From positions 1 through 64,000 of the forward strand of contig JADZFU010000004.1 of NCBI GenBank assembly GCA_020854265.1: a stretch of 64,000 nt of DNA, in the 5' to 3' direction. The notes below the pieces were generated by a model, which worked only from the letters and a program-made list of their open reading frames with translations, did not search any database and was not told the DNA's origin. Numbering within the stretch: position 1 is the first letter of the stretch; every line of letters begins with the position of its first letter. A program made the position numbers and the translations under genes. This stretch comes from Candidatus Uhrbacteria bacterium. GTDB taxonomy: Bacteria > Patescibacteriota > Patescibacteriia > 2-12-FULL-60-25. This document shows, in pieces, positions 1-11,612 of this stretch.

Positions 1-1
1 C

Positions 2-3000
2 TCGGTTACGGCAACTCAAGCCCTCTTTAACCAGGCTTCGAGCTCCTATCTGTATGCGGACGCCGCAAACTTCGCAACCGCGACGGTTGGCGGCATCGGT
101 ATCTGTCTTTCAAGCGGGGTTGGATGTAATGGATTCCTGACTGCTGAATCTGACAACCTCGCTTCGGTTACGGCACGAGGTAACTCGGCTACAACCTCGG
201 TCTTCTTCTATGGAGGATTGACTGCATCTACCCTCACCGCAACGAGTACTGCATCTCTCCAGAACACGACCTTCACGAATGCTACCGGAATAAGCCTGTC
301 TGTCTCCGGCCTCCTTGACTTCGCTTCCGCAACAGGTACGACGCTCAATGTCATTACGGCCAATTTCACGACAGCCACCGTAATGGGACAAGCCGTGTGT
401 TTATTTAATGGAATCGGTTGTCCATCAGTTTCAATTCCCAGTCTCCAAAATGTAACGAATGTAGGAAATGTTACGACGAATACCATTCAATTCGCTGGCG
501 GTACTTCTACAGGAGATATTCGACTTTATGGAAGACTTGGCGTCGGGACCTCTACTGGATCTACGCTCACCAAGCTCGCTATCCAGTCTTCATCAACAAA
601 TTCTGAAGTGTTCCGTATATTCAATTCAGGGAATCGCGTGCCCATTCTCGGATTGGCAGAAGACGTATTAGGAAATGGTCAATTCATTTTGCGTGACAGC
701 AGCGGAAATGCGCGTATTGATTTTTACGGAGCTACCAACGGCTTCATGAATATGTATGACTCGGCCGGGAACACCGATTTCTCTTTCTTCGCAAACAACA
801 ATAGTTATATCAATACCGGTGCAAATTTCGGATTTGGTACGGTAACACCGAGTGCGACTTTGCACGTAGTTGGATCAACGTTGTTTGAAGGAAGTACGAC
901 GGCTACTCACGTAACAACAACGAGCATTTTCGCATCGGTAGCCTCTTCGTCGCTTATTACAGCAATCACTGCAAGCTTTACCACGGCAACCGTGATGGGA
1001 CAGGGGGTTTGTCTTGCAAGCGGCATCAATTGTCCGGCAGCTCCAGCCGAGGCGGATACGCTTGCTTCGGTCACAGCACGCGGATCATTTGCTACAGCGA
1101 CAGTCCAGTTGTATGGAGGTTTGATTGCCGCTTCATCGACCGTGACTAGCACGCTTACCGTATTAGGCAATTCATCGCTTCAGGGCCTGACATTCATCAG
1201 CGGTACGGCGACGAGCGTGACGACAACGAACTTGTTTGCAGCGCTTGCTTCGTCTACAAATCTATTCATCAATTTTGGAACTTCGACGCGATTCTATAGC
1301 GATCTGGCATCATCATCACAACTTATTGCCACGACAGCCAATTTTGCAACCGCAACGATTATGGGGCAGGGGGTCTGTCTCTCGAATGGTATGGGATGTA
1401 CCGTCGTGCAAGAGGCCGATACACTCGCTTCGGTCAGCGCAAGAGGTTCTTCCGCAACCAACACGATTCAGTTGTACGGCGGACTCATCAGCGCTTCAAC
1501 AACGGTCACTTCAACCTTTACCGTTATCGGAGACGGTAGACTGCTTTCAAACGCTTTTGTCGGGACTTCCACTTATGGAGGAGGTTTGAACCCGTTATTT
1601 GTCGCGAATGGAAATGATTTGTTCGTTGCTGGAAATATCGGATCAGCATCATCTATTTATACCAACGGTGCTTTTGTTGCCGGATCGGGATCCACGATTT
1701 TTGGTGACGGGATAATCAGTAAAACGGATGGAAATTTACAGGTATCGGTTTCCGGCGGATTCTTTACTCCGATAACGGATTTGGGTATCAGTTTTGGATC
1801 AAGCGTCCTGCGTTGGAATGGATATTTTGGGAACGTCACTTCGACAAACGTAACGACTACAAATTTGGCCGTAACAGGATTCGCAACGACTTCCAACTTG
1901 TTTGTTAACTTCGGGACATCGACGCGTTTTTATAGCGATCTCGCCTCATCGTCACAATTGTTTGCAACTGTCAGTAGAATCTCGACAAGTACGTTTGGCG
2001 TCATTAATTTTGGAACGGCAACAGGTACTTCTTTGTACATGAATTTTGTCTCATCCTCGAACATTTCGATTAATGGATCTGCCGTGTGTTTGGTATCGGG
2101 AGTCGGATGTCCCGATGCCATACCGAACGTAAAATCCGTCAGTTCAACTGCTTCTTTGACATTAACCACGACGGCGCAAAGCGCGTTAAGCGTTTCCATT
2201 ACACCGGACAACGTTTTGAATCAGATTTGGATTAGCGGAGCGGCCATAATCGACAGTACATCCGGAGCTGACCGCACGGTAACCGGTACGATTCATCGTG
2301 GAACAAGCTGTACCAGTACCCAAGTGGGTGTCTCTGTCGCGGTCGACCTCACGAGCGCGAGTCAAAGTGCAACATTGAATTTTAGTTTCGTTGACTCGCC
2401 ATCCTCTACAGCGGCGGTTACATACCAATTATGTATTGTTGCAAATAATACGGGTACAACTGCAGAAGCGAGATTCATGACGCTTGAGGAGGTGCGTTTG
2501 GGCGCCGATCTCGGCGAGGTCTATTACTCGGATGATGCGACGCTTGCTCCGGGCGAGGTAGTCAGTCTCGATCCGCTCCGTGTGGATGGCGTGAAGCGCT
2601 CTACATCATCGTACGATGCTGGAGCGATCGGTGTGGTCTCAACATATCCGGGAGGCGTGTATTCCCAGCTTCCGGGTAATGGCGGAACGCCGATCATCGT
2701 GGCTTTGGTTGGCCGAACACCGGTCCGCGCATCAAATGAAAATGGTCAGATTCTTCATGGCGACTCGCTCACGAGCGCTTCAACAAGCGGCTATGTGATG
2801 AAGGCGACGTTTGCCGGCCGTGTACTCGGCCGCGCCATGGAATCAATGCCGACATCAACGGCTACCGGAACCATCATGATGTATGTGGACCGAGGTGTTT
2901 ACATTCCGATTTTCGAGGGCAAGTTCAGCAATCTTCCGACAATAGGACGCGTAAATGTCGCGCTTTCCGGAAATAGTTTGCCGATTATCGGTCCTTCGGT

Positions 3001-5623
3001 GATTGCCCAATTTTCCGGTACAACGAATACGTATTTGCAAGTTAATTTGCAAAACGGTTCATCCGGCACGAACGCTTCATCCGATTATATCGCCACAAGC
3101 AATATCGGAAACGACTCCAGCTATTACATTGATATGGGTATCAATGGTTCCGGATATTCAAATCCTGAATATTCTATTAGCGGACCAAATGATGGTTACG
3201 TCTATGTAAACGGAGGGAACTTTATTCTTGGAACCGCGAGTTCGACCGACATTATCTTCCATACGGATGGAACTCTGGCCGAGAATGAACGGATGCGTAT
3301 TACGGTGGATGGTAATATCGGTATTGGTACTAGTACGCCAGCGACCTTGCTGCATGTTGCTGGAGACGTGACCTTTGACGGAGATATGCTTGTCGAAGGC
3401 ACATCGACCTTTAATGGCGATGTGAGCCTGCCAAATGCGCCTATTATTTCGTTGACGTCAGAAGCAGTGTGTTATCGCAATGGACGAATCGAACTTAGCA
3501 CAGGTACGACTTGTCTCCTTTCGAGCCAACAATATAAACATAATATACAAGATCTGACGGATAGCCTTGGCTTGGTCATGGATTTACGTCCGGTCGCCTT
3601 TGATTGGAATGAGACAAATGCTTCGAGCATCGGCTTCATTGCAGAAGAAGTAGCATTGGTTGATCCGCGCCTGGTCAACGGGAGTGGTACATCCACGTCT
3701 GGCGTTAGATACGAAATTATTACGGCGTTATTGGCAGGCGCGATTCAAGAGCAACAGGCCAGAATCGAGGCGCTCGAGTCTTCAACAAGTTCTATCCAAT
3801 TTGCAGGCGGAACATCTACGGACGATCTCGTTGTGCAAGGAACGCTCGCGGCGGAAGATCTGCAAATTAATGACGGATTCTTCATGTCCGGTCTTGGCGA
3901 TTGCGACCAAAGTGGCAGCAAGATCGTTTATGATGCCGCAACCGGAAAATTCTCTTGTGCGACGGACAGCGCTTCTACCGCCCTTCGAAAATCTGTCGAC
4001 GAAGCAATTAATGGAGCCGTATTGCAGGATGACGATGAACTCGCCTTTACGGTTGGTGCCAATGAAACATGGATATACCGATTCACGCTTCAGGCAAATG
4101 GACCTGCCACGGACGATTTGAACTTTGCCATCACGGCTCCAACCAGCTCTACATGCGATGCGAGCGTGATTGATAGCGAGGGAGCGGTAACCGTTGGCGG
4201 TTTGGACTGTGGTGTGAACTCCGGTCTAGTTGCCACAAATGGCGCTGGTTCTACGAATGTATATGAAGTTACCGGATCCGTTGTTTCAAGCGGAACAGCA
4301 GGAACAGTTCGTCTCCAATGGTCCGAGAACGCAAACGCGAACGGTGTTTCTACCGTGCTCGCTGGCAGTACGCTAACCGCTTTCAAGGTTTCTGGTGCCG
4401 ACTTGGCCGAAGTCTATTTTGCCAAGAATGCGCTCCTTCCGGGGACGGTCGTGTCTATCGATCCGACATTGCCAGCAGGCGTGCGAGCATCCACCCGCCA
4501 ATACGATGCAAAATTAATGGGTGTCATTTCCGAGCAGCCTGGTGTTGTCGTAGGCGATGCCGCCGGATCAGAAGAGGGTGTACCTGTCATGCTTGCGCTT
4601 GCCGGACGTGTTCCCGTTATTGTTACAGCCCAGAATGGTCCTATTCGCTCTGGTGATTTCCTTACATCGTCCAATATCCAAGGCGTGGCCATGAGAGCAA
4701 CTACGAGCGGTTACATTATCGGCCAAGCGTTGACGGCTTTTGACGGAGAGGGACTTGGCCGCGTCATGCTGTTCGTGAAACCAGGATTTGTGGATCTGGA
4801 GCAAATTCGAGCCGCCGAGCGCGTGGCTGACGAAACAAGCGGAGTTGAAAGTTTGACGAGATTAGCCGAAGACTCGCGTGGTAAAACCTTTGCCGAAGAA
4901 ATCTGGATGCAGGATGGCTTGACGCCTGAAACCGTATCGGAAGATGAACCGATGGAAGTTGTCGACGGAACGGTAGAACGTGACACTTCGATGCGGGTCA
5001 CAGATTCCTCGTTTACCGGAACCGTTGTGGTGAAAGACCATATTTATGCCGGCCGCGATACGGTAGGACAAGCAAAGATTTTGTCTGGTGCGACTAAGGC
5101 GATGATCCGTTTCGAGAAATCGTATGAATTCATGCCGATTGTAACAGCGACGCCTCTGGATTTCCTTGATTCCTCTTATCGTGTGACAGATATCACACAG
5201 GAAGGATTCTCCATTCAACTCAATAATCCAAACGGAAATGATAAATTGTTTAGCTGGCATGCTTTTGGCGGGGATGGAGCAAAGATTTTTGTCAGCGACG
5301 GAACAATCGAGGATGTGACGATACGCGTTGCTGATCAGGACGTGATTGCGGAGACACAACCAGAACCTGTACCGGAACCGGTGCCAGCACCAGAGCCAGA
5401 ACCGGCGCCAGAACCAGAACCTGTATTAGAACCTGAGCCTGAGCCCGCACCCGAACCGGTTACCGAGGCTGAGCCCGAGCCAGCACCAGAGCCAGAACCG
5501 GCGCCAGAGCCTGAACCCGAACCAGAACCAGAGCCGGTATCAGAGCCTGAGCCCGAACCGGTCCCCGAACCGACTCCTGAGCCTGTACCAGAGCCAGAAC
5601 CTGTCCCTGAACCTGTGATATAA
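2..5623 (+). CDS. Giant surface/adhesin-like protein with beta-repeat region, internal Peptidase_S74-like chaperone, two paralogous post-chaperone modules and PEPEP tail; 5' truncated by window edge
   Basis: Frame is open from nt 2 ([42 protein letters not shown]...) into the listed 218..5623 ORF, so M at 218 is internal. S74-like motif [30 protein letters not shown]...[16 protein letters not shown]. Confidence 0.85.
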   Translation, partial: SVTATQALFNQASSSYLYADAANFATATVGGIGICLSSGVGCNGFLTAESDNLASVTARGNSATTSVFFYGGLTASTLTATSTASLQNTTFTNATGISLSVSGLLDFASATGTTLNVITANFTTATVMGQAVCLFNGIGCPSVSIPSLQNVTNVGNVTTNTIQFAGGTSTGDIRLYGRLGVGTSTGSTLTKLAIQSSSTNSEVFRIFNSGNRVPILGLAEDVLGNGQFILRDSSGNARIDFYGATNGFMNMYDSAGNTDFSFFANNNSYINTGANFGFGTVTPSATLHVVGSTLFEGSTTATHVTTTSIFASVASSSLITAITASFTTATVMGQGVCLASGINCPAAPAEADTLASVTARGSFATATVQLYGGLIAASSTVTSTLTVLGNSSLQGLTFISGTATSVTTTNLFAALASSTNLFINFGTSTRFYSDLASSSQLIATTANFATATIMGQGVCLSNGMGCTVVQEADTLASVSARGSSATNTIQLYGGLISASTTVTSTFTVIGDGRLLSNAFVGTSTYGGGLNPLFVANGNDLFVAGNIGSASSIYTNGAFVAGSGSTIFGDGIISKTDGNLQVSVSGGFFTPITDLGISFGSSVLRWNGYFGNVTSTNVTTTNLAVTGFATTSNLFVNFGTSTRFYSDLASSSQLFATVSRISTSTFGVINFGTATGTSLYMNFVSSSNISINGSAVCLVSGVGCPDAIPNVKSVSSTASLTLTTTAQSALSVSITPDNVLNQIWISGAAIIDSTSGADRTVTGTIHRGTSCTSTQVGVSVAVDLTSASQSATLNFSFVDSPSSTAAVTYQLCIVANNTGTTAEARFMTLEEVRLGADLGEVYYSDDATLAPGEVVSLDPLRVDGVKRSTSSYDAGAIGVVSTYPGGVYSQLPGNGGTPIIVALVGRTPVRASNENGQILHGDSLTSASTSGYVMKATFAGRVLGRAMESMPTSTATGTIMMYVDRGVYIPIFEGKFSNLPTIGRVNVALSGNSLPIIGPSVIAQFSGTTNTYLQVNLQNGSSGTNASSDYIATSNIGNDSSYYIDMGINGSGYSNPEYSISGPNDGYVYVNGGNFILGTASSTDIIFHTDGTLAENERMRITVDGNIGIGTSTPATLLHVAGDVTFDGDMLVEGTSTFNGDVSLPNAPIISLTSEAVCYRNGRIELSTGTTCLLSSQQYKHNIQDLTDSLGLVMDLRPVAFDWNETNASSIGFIAEEVALVDPRLVNGSGTSTSGVRYEIITALLAGAIQEQQARIEALESSTSSIQFAGGTSTDDLVVQGTLAAEDLQINDGFFMSGLGDCDQSGSKIVYDAATGKFSCATDSASTALRKSVDEAINGAVLQDDDELAFTVGANETWIYRFTLQANGPATDDLNFAITAPTSSTCDASVIDSEGAVTVGGLDCGVNSGLVATNGAGSTNVYEVTGSVVSSGTAGTVRLQWSENANANGVSTVLAGSTLTAFKVSGADLAEVYFAKNALLPGTVVSIDPTLPAGVRASTRQYDAKLMGVISEQPGVVVGDAAGSEEGVPVMLALAGRVPVIVTAQNGPIRSGDFLTSSNIQGVAMRATTSGYIIGQALTAFDGEGLGRVMLFVKPGFVDLEQIRAAERVADETSGVESLTRLAEDSRGKTFAEEIWMQDGLTPETVSEDEPMEVVDGTVERDTSMRVTDSSFTGTVVVKDHIYAGRDTVGQAKILSGATKAMIRFEKSYEFMPIVTATPLDFLDSSYRVTDITQEGFSIQLNNPNGNDKLFSWHAFGGDGAKIFVSDGTIEDVTIRVADQDVIAETQPEPVPEPVPAPEPEPAPEPEPVLEPEPEPAPEPVTEAEPEPAPEPEPAPEPEPEPEPEPVSEPEPEPVPEPTPEPVPEPEPVPEPVI
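5359..5620 (+). repeat. Low-complexity Pro-Glu (PEPEPEP/PEPVPEP) tail-encoding repeat
   Basis: Repeated cca-gaa/gag-cct units; translation [22 protein letters not shown]...PEPVI just before the stop. Confidence 0.9.
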
Positions 5624-5634
5624 TTCACACAACT

Positions 5635-6432
5635 ATGATCAAGCGCACCTCCACACGTTCTTCTGCGTCAAAACAGGCGCAAAATCCAATACCGGCACCC
5701 CAACCTCCGGCACCAACGCCCACATCGCCGCCATCCGCGATGCGTGCTTTGCCATTTGTTTTGGCATTGATTGTAGCGGTTAGCGGAGCGGGGTATTTTG
5801 TTCATGCTTCAAGTCAAAAAAATGAAGGGTTATTACAAACTTCCGAGATTCAAGTTCGCGAAGGTGTTGATCCAAAGGAAGTCGAACAAGTTATTAAACG
5901 CGTACGTGAATTAGTTTTTACAAATGAACAAGAACTGCCGGCTGTTGCTACCATAGAGGATGTATCAGTTTTGCGTCCCCAGACTCCGGTACTGTACCGG
6001 GATGCGCAAAATGGAGATCGTGTGCTTCTTTGGCAGGATTTGATTGTCGTTTTTTCAACGGTGCGTCAGCGCGTATTGGCTGTCATGCCAATAGTCGGGA
6101 ACAGTGCTTCGACTGCAAATACCCAGCCGCCTGAACAGGCGCAAAATACTCCAGTGCCTGAAACTCCAACAATCGAGGTACGAAACGGAACGCCTACTGC
6201 TGGCCTTGCACGCGTATTAAGCGACCAGCTCAAATCGATGGGTTTCAAGGTTCTTACGCCTACGGACGCGCAAAACAAAGGATATACCAAAACAAAAATT
6301 TGGGTTTCGACGGATAAGCCGTTTCCGGAAACATTAAAACGTTTATTGGAGGTTACCGGCGGAGAAGTAGTAAATACGCTTCCAGCTGAAGGCTCGACGC
6401 AGGCCGACATTCTCATAATCGTCGGGGCATAA
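5635..6432 (+). CDS. Membrane-anchored protein with LytR C-terminal-like (LytR_C) domain
   Basis: N-terminal hydrophobic segment RALPFVLALIVAVSGAGYFV; C-terminal TIEVRNGTPTAGLARVLSDQLKSMGFKVLTPTDAQNKGYTKTKIWVS... resembles LytR_C. Confidence 0.7.
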   Translation: MIKRTSTRSSASKQAQNPIPAPQPPAPTPTSPPSAMRALPFVLALIVAVSGAGYFVHASSQKNEGLLQTSEIQVREGVDPKEVEQVIKRVRELVFTNEQELPAVATIEDVSVLRPQTPVLYRDAQNGDRVLLWQDLIVVFSTVRQRVLAVMPIVGNSASTANTQPPEQAQNTPVPETPTIEVRNGTPTAGLARVLSDQLKSMGFKVLTPTDAQNKGYTKTKIWVSTDKPFPETLKRLLEVTGGEVVNTLPAEGSTQADILIIVGA

Positions 6433-6451
6433 CGCGTCGGGCAAGGTCCCT

Positions 6452-8914
6452 ATGCATCATAACCGCTATCACCACGCGATCCATGCCACGTTCCGGCATG
6501 CGCTTATGGTGGTAGCGGCTGTTTCGTTGATCGTGTCAACTGCGCCGCTTTCTTCTTTTGCGTCTGCAAACCGCGCATCGTATGCCGCAACGGTCATTTC
6601 GGTCCCTGGTACCAAAACACTAGGTACTGGAGAGCGAGCAATGCTCGAGATTGTGCTGAAGAACTCGGGTACTACGGCTTGGCTCAAGGACGGAAAAAAT
6701 TTCGTATCTCTGTACCATTATAATCCCGTCAAAAAGATAGAAACGACCTCGGTTTTATCCACGGTTGGCTGGGATGCGGATGATAGGCCGTCCAAATTAC
6801 CCGTCGATAAAGTGCAGCCCGGAGAAACAGCAACGTTCCGTTTCCCGATCGCAGCGCCATCGGTACCGGGGACATATAAAGGGGAGTTCGTGCTGGTTGC
6901 GGAAAATCTTGTACGCATGGCAGGCAGCAGGTTTTCCATTACGGTTGTCGTAAACAAAACGTCGCCTGTCCAGTCTACGCCAACTCCAACCGTCCAGGCT
7001 TCGGCCCCGGGTGTTATCTCGGTAACGGATACGCCAGTCTCAACGGGCGGCAAATGGAATGGTCAACTCATCTCAAAAAGCGGGACCGAATGGCAAATCG
7101 AGATGGAGCAAAATGTCTTTGTCGAATTGAAGTATAAAAACACAGGCACGGAGACATGGAAGCGCTCGGAGGGCGCGTTCGTATCACTCTATGCGACGGA
7201 AGCCGGTACTTCTGGCAGCAAAGAACGGACCAGCTTGTTCAAGGATTTGAGCTGGAAGGGGAATATGGCCGCTCGCTTGGTTGAAGCCGAGGTCAAACCA
7301 GGCGGAGTCGGAACGTTCAAGCTCGAACTTCGTGCACCGCGTCAACCTGGAAAATTTATCGAGGAGTTTATGCTCGCGGCCGAGAAGCAGGCTTGGATGG
7401 GTGCGACGCGCGTGCAGCTGCCGATTACGGTCCCGAACAATGCACAGTATATCGCAAGCATTCCGGCTGGTTCGGATATGGTAACGACGATTCCGAGCGG
7501 ATCCGTTAACAAAGGAGGTACATACGCAGCTACGGTGTTACTTCGTTCAGCCGAGTCGATTTCGCTCACCGGCAATGCGCGGCAACAGCTCACATTCGGA
7601 TTCAAGAATACCGGTTCAAATCCGTGGAGCCGCTGGAATCTGACCGTCAAAGGCGTACAGCCCGCATCCGTAGGTTCGGTTACGGCCTCGGTACGGGATG
7701 ATTCTTGGAAGGAAGCTGGCGTACCGGCTTCGGTGACCGGCGCGACCAAACCGGGCGAGCTTGGGTTTTTGACCTTCACCCTCAAAGTACCGGCTAAAAA
7801 AGGACAGTATACGGCAAAGTTCCAATTATATGCTGATGGACAGGCGGTCGAGGGAGGAGAGATTGAAATTCCGATCACGGTTACGGCTGACGGGTATATC
7901 GAGCCAGAACCAGTGCCCACCAAACCGACACCATCAAATCCAAATCCGGCACCGCCGATGAGCCCGTCCGTGCCAAATCAACCTGCACCCGCGTTGAATC
8001 CTCAACCGTTAACCGGAGATGTTGCTTCGTTACCGAACGAGCCGCTCATTCGGGCCGGTTTATTGGTCCCCAGCGACAATGAAATGACGGTTACAGCCCG
8101 TTACGCTCCGCTCAGCGTCTTCAATAATGGATCAAAGGTTTGCAGTATTGCGATGCGGCAAAGCGTCAGTATCCGGTACGATCGCGCTTCAAGTAATTAC
8201 TCGTTAAGCGGAGGAGATTGCTCGGGAACATCCAGAACATGGTATGTCGTGAAAGCGGATGACGGAATTTCACCAATGGAAATGACGGATTATACGCGTC
8301 CGGTGTCTTGGCTTCCCGGAGCAAATGATAATTCGTTCCGTGCCCATTTGGAATTGCGTTACGCGTCCGCTGTTGATCAAGTATGGGTGATTAACGAGCT
8401 GCCGGTTGAATGGTATCTAAAGGGGATTGCGGAAACGTCCAATGTGAGCCCTGGCCAGTACCAGCGCGCCTTGCTTACTGCCGCTCGTACATATGCCATG
8501 TACCATGTCCAACGCGGAACCAAGCATGCCGCACGAAACTTCACCATTGATGCGACCTATGACCAGGTATATCGCGGATACGGACAAGAAGCCCGTTCGC
8601 CTACCATCGTCGCAGCGGTTGAGGCAACGCGGGGGCAAATCGTGACCTACCAAGGAAAACTCGCCATTACTCCCTATTTCTCCCGATCTGATGGCCGAAC
8701 GCGTTCATGGGGCGAGGTATGGTATGGCGGATCCCAGTATCCGTGGCTCGTGTCGGTTTCCGTGCCGGATGATGTCGGGAAGACATTGTGGGGTCATGGC
8801 GTCGGTATGTCGGCTACAGGCGCGCTCCAAATGGACGCCAAGCACAAGATGACGTACGACAAGATTTTGAGCCATTTCTATACGGGAACGGAGTTGAGGA
8901 GAGTGTACAAATAA
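6452..8914 (+). CDS. Secreted protein with N-terminal Ig-like (NBR1-Ig-like) repeats and C-terminal SpoIID/LytB domain
   Basis: Signal peptide; repeated NxGTxxWxxxxxxVSLY motifs; C-terminal NELPVEWYLKGIAETSN...RALLTAARTYAMYH...DQVYRGYG...ATRGQIVTYQGKLAITPYFSRSDGRTRS...GHGVGMSATGALQM. Confidence 0.8.
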   Translation: MHHNRYHHAIHATFRHALMVVAAVSLIVSTAPLSSFASANRASYAATVISVPGTKTLGTGERAMLEIVLKNSGTTAWLKDGKNFVSLYHYNPVKKIETTSVLSTVGWDADDRPSKLPVDKVQPGETATFRFPIAAPSVPGTYKGEFVLVAENLVRMAGSRFSITVVVNKTSPVQSTPTPTVQASAPGVISVTDTPVSTGGKWNGQLISKSGTEWQIEMEQNVFVELKYKNTGTETWKRSEGAFVSLYATEAGTSGSKERTSLFKDLSWKGNMAARLVEAEVKPGGVGTFKLELRAPRQPGKFIEEFMLAAEKQAWMGATRVQLPITVPNNAQYIASIPAGSDMVTTIPSGSVNKGGTYAATVLLRSAESISLTGNARQQLTFGFKNTGSNPWSRWNLTVKGVQPASVGSVTASVRDDSWKEAGVPASVTGATKPGELGFLTFTLKVPAKKGQYTAKFQLYADGQAVEGGEIEIPITVTADGYIEPEPVPTKPTPSNPNPAPPMSPSVPNQPAPALNPQPLTGDVASLPNEPLIRAGLLVPSDNEMTVTARYAPLSVFNNGSKVCSIAMRQSVSIRYDRASSNYSLSGGDCSGTSRTWYVVKADDGISPMEMTDYTRPVSWLPGANDNSFRAHLELRYASAVDQVWVINELPVEWYLKGIAETSNVSPGQYQRALLTAARTYAMYHVQRGTKHAARNFTIDATYDQVYRGYGQEARSPTIVAAVEATRGQIVTYQGKLAITPYFSRSDGRTRSWGEVWYGGSQYPWLVSVSVPDDVGKTLWGHGVGMSATGALQMDAKHKMTYDKILSHFYTGTELRRVYK

Positions 8915-8930
8915 GCTAATTGACCATTGT

Positions 8931-9935
8931 ATGATTAAAGAATCAGCGAATAAACCAGAAAAGAGTTCATCAAAACCAGAAAAGAAAAAGGTTCGTGCTC
9001 CGTCGCTTTGGGCGTCGGCGTTAGCTGCAGGGATGGCTATCATGGCCGAATCAGGCATCGCTCATGCGCAAGAAGCCGAGCGGCAGGATGATATCAGTTC
9101 GCTTGAAGCCTTAAGACGCGCGGTTCAAGATTATGATTCTCCAAGAACAGAATCATCGGAGTCCACATCGCGCCCTCGAACCGCTTTGGAGGCCGTTCAG
9201 CGTGCTGCGAGAGACTATGATGCACCGCGCGGAGCTCGAAGAGACTCGGCACGAGAAGGTACCGACTTAGGGCGCATTCAAGCCGAGGCTGAGCAATATG
9301 ACCAACCTGCTCAGCGTGTTTCTTTGGCAGAATTACAAACTCGTTCACAACGGGAGCTCGCAGGACTTCGCGACCCGCTGGCGATGCGTGAAGCGCCACG
9401 AGGCTCAAGGACCGTGTATGAAGGTTCTATCGAAATTGAAGATGAATTGTCCGGAACGAGATTGGAGCCAAGTGTCGAAACCGTCGTTTTACCTGCTGCT
9501 AGAGAGCTGCGACGCATGGAGGGCCATCGAATCGTTTTATCTGTTGTTACCGGCCGAGTTGCTCGAGAACAGCATGGTCCTGGCGTAAACGAGCGCGAAG
9601 TCACACAGATTTTTCGATTCAGGGTATCGGATCTTTCCGAAAGCACACAGGTAGAATTAACCGGCAGGCATGTTACCCGAACCGAAGAAGCTGAAACGCA
9701 AGATCAAGCAACAGCCCTTGCGTTTTCACATTTGGATCTGCATGCAGGACCGTATCGAGTCCGACGCAGCCATGTCATCGCAAATGAGGGAGGGAGAGAT
9801 GCTGATTTGCGTGTTGAATCACGATTCCAGCAATCAGCCGCAGTCAATATCCATATCACAACTGAACGTCTACCGAACGGCCATTTCAGAGTAACGGTAG
9901 ATGCGGACGAAGCCAGGGTAGTAGTTGGCGAATAA
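8931..9935 (+). CDS. Hypothetical protein
   Basis: 334-aa ORF in the same direction as the preceding gene, followed by a strong terminator hairpin. Confidence 0.6.
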   Translation: MIKESANKPEKSSSKPEKKKVRAPSLWASALAAGMAIMAESGIAHAQEAERQDDISSLEALRRAVQDYDSPRTESSESTSRPRTALEAVQRAARDYDAPRGARRDSAREGTDLGRIQAEAEQYDQPAQRVSLAELQTRSQRELAGLRDPLAMREAPRGSRTVYEGSIEIEDELSGTRLEPSVETVVLPAARELRRMEGHRIVLSVVTGRVAREQHGPGVNEREVTQIFRFRVSDLSESTQVELTGRHVTRTEEAETQDQATALAFSHLDLHAGPYRVRRSHVIANEGGRDADLRVESRFQQSAAVNIHITTERLPNGHFRVTVDADEARVVVGE

Positions 9936-9966
9936 AAAACATCCCGCGATTGCGGGATGTTTTTTT
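9936..9966. terminator. Bidirectional intrinsic terminator
   Basis: aaaacatcccgcgattgcgggatgttttttt between convergent genes. Confidence 0.85.
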
Positions 9967-10555
9967 ACGAGATCACTTTGTCGATCAAGCCGTATTTTTG
10001 GGCTTCGTGGGCTTCCATGAAGTTGTCGCGCTCGACATCCTCTTGGATTTTTTTGAGCGGCTGGCCGGTGTGTTTGGCGAGCATTTTGTTCAAGTTTTCT
10101 TTCATTTTTACCATGCGCTCGGCATGAATTTTGATATCCGTTGTCTGGCCTTGGAAGCCGCCCCATGGCTGGTGAATCATGACTTCGGAGTTGGGGAGTG
10201 CAAGCCGCTTGCCTTTGGCGCCGCCTGAAAGCAGGAATGCGCCCATGGAAGCGGCCATCCCAATACAAATTGTCGAGACATCCGGTTTTACGTATTGCAT
10301 TGCATCGTAAATGGCGAGACCCGAAGTTACCGAGCCGCCCGGGGAGTTGATGTAGAGCTTGATGTCCTTTTCTTTGTCCTGGCTTTCTAAAAAGAGGAGC
10401 TGGGCAACGATGACATTGGCGACATCGTCGTTTACTTCCGTGCCAAGCATGATGATGCGGTCCTTGAGCAGTCGGGAGTAAATGTCATAGGCACGTTCGC
10501 CCATGTTGGTTTTTTCGATGACGGTAGGGATCAGGTAATTGTTCATAACTTCCAT
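9965..10555 (-). CDS. clpP: ATP-dependent Clp protease proteolytic subunit
   Basis: [66 protein letters not shown]. Confidence 0.97.
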   Translation of the reverse strand: MEVMNNYLIPTVIEKTNMGERAYDIYSRLLKDRIIMLGTEVNDDVANVIVAQLLFLESQDKEKDIKLYINSPGGSVTSGLAIYDAMQYVKPDVSTICIGMAASMGAFLLSGGAKGKRLALPNSEVMIHQPWGGFQGQTTDIKIHAERMVKMKENLNKMLAKHTGQPLKKIQEDVERDNFMEAHEAQKYGLIDKVIS

Positions 10556-10579
10556 AGGATAGCAGTTCTATCTTAGCAG

Positions 10580-11569
10580 TCAAATACCAAGAGTGCTAAT
10601 TTGTCCCATCACCTCCGGAATGCCGTTTTTATCGAGCTTAATCGGCCCGGGGACGGTAAAACCGGCGGCTTTTTTGTGGCCGCCGCCGCCGAGTTTCTTA
10701 CAAAGAATGGAGATATCACGATTCAGGCTACGGACAGATGCCTTGGTATTGCCGTCGGGGATCTCTTTGAGAACCATGATGGGGTCTACTCCGGCGCAGG
10801 CAGCATTCAGAAAGTTTGAAACACCGGCAACTGCCTCTTCGCCGCCTTCGGTTTTTTTGATTTCGTCGAGTTTGAAGTAGGTGACTGCCAGATCCAGCTC
10901 CGGAATATGCTTGAGACGTTCGAGGGCCGTACCCCAAAGCCGCAATGCGGGAATGGTTTTATTCCGTACGATGTTTTTTAGGATATCGGTATGCCGAGCA
11001 CCCGCTGCGCATAGATTTCCGGCCGCTTCCATCCCGATTGCGGTTGTTCCGGCATTTGAGAAGTTTGAAGTATCCGTGCAGAGTCCCGTGAGCAAAGATG
11101 TGGCCATCCTATCGTCGATGGGGATGTGTTCGGCTTCAAAAAAACGATATACGACTTCGCATGTGGAGCAGGCTGTAATATCCACCAGATTCATGTCTCC
11201 AAAGAAGGCATTGGTATTGTGATGATCGAATTCCGCCAGAAGCGGTTTTGCGGGAATGCGTTTGAGATGTTCGGAAATGCCGCAATGCGCTGCGTCGGTG
11301 GTATCGCAGGTGATGACGATATCGTACGGGTGATCAAATACGGCGGAATCGGTTGTCATGTCATGGATTCCATCCAAAAAGAGGAATCCAGCAGGCGGCG
11401 GAACAATGCAAAATAAGCGTACGGTTTTGCCCTCGCGTTTGAGCCAGTGATACAGCGCCGTGGTTGATCCGAGCGAGTCGCCATCTGGCCGGCCGTCGGA
11501 AACGATAAGCACGCTCTGGGACTTTTTCAGAGCGTCATGCAGCTGGCGGAAAGGCAAAGGTTGCAGCAT
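10580..11569 (-). CDS. DHH/DHHA1 phosphoesterase (NrnA/oligoribonuclease-like)
   Basis: SDGRPDGDSLGSTTALYHWLK, EFDHHNTN, C-terminal GGGGHKKAAGFTV. Confidence 0.88.
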   Translation of the reverse strand: MLQPLPFRQLHDALKKSQSVLIVSDGRPDGDSLGSTTALYHWLKREGKTVRLFCIVPPPAGFLFLDGIHDMTTDSAVFDHPYDIVITCDTTDAAHCGISEHLKRIPAKPLLAEFDHHNTNAFFGDMNLVDITACSTCEVVYRFFEAEHIPIDDRMATSLLTGLCTDTSNFSNAGTTAIGMEAAGNLCAAGARHTDILKNIVRNKTIPALRLWGTALERLKHIPELDLAVTYFKLDEIKKTEGGEEAVAGVSNFLNAACAGVDPIMVLKEIPDGNTKASVRSLNRDISILCKKLGGGGHKKAAGFTVPGPIKLDKNGIPEVMGQISTLGI

Positions 11570-11612
11570 GCGAATATAGGACCTTAGCCGCTTTTTTTGC
11601 CTGCGTCAAGCC

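Noticed and set aside
5335-5628. Minus-strand [10 protein letters not shown] protein
   Set aside because: Artefact of reading the PEPEPE repeat in reverse.
7342-7923. 193-aa minus-strand ORF
   Set aside because: Antisense to the SpoIID-domain gene; no recognisable motifs.
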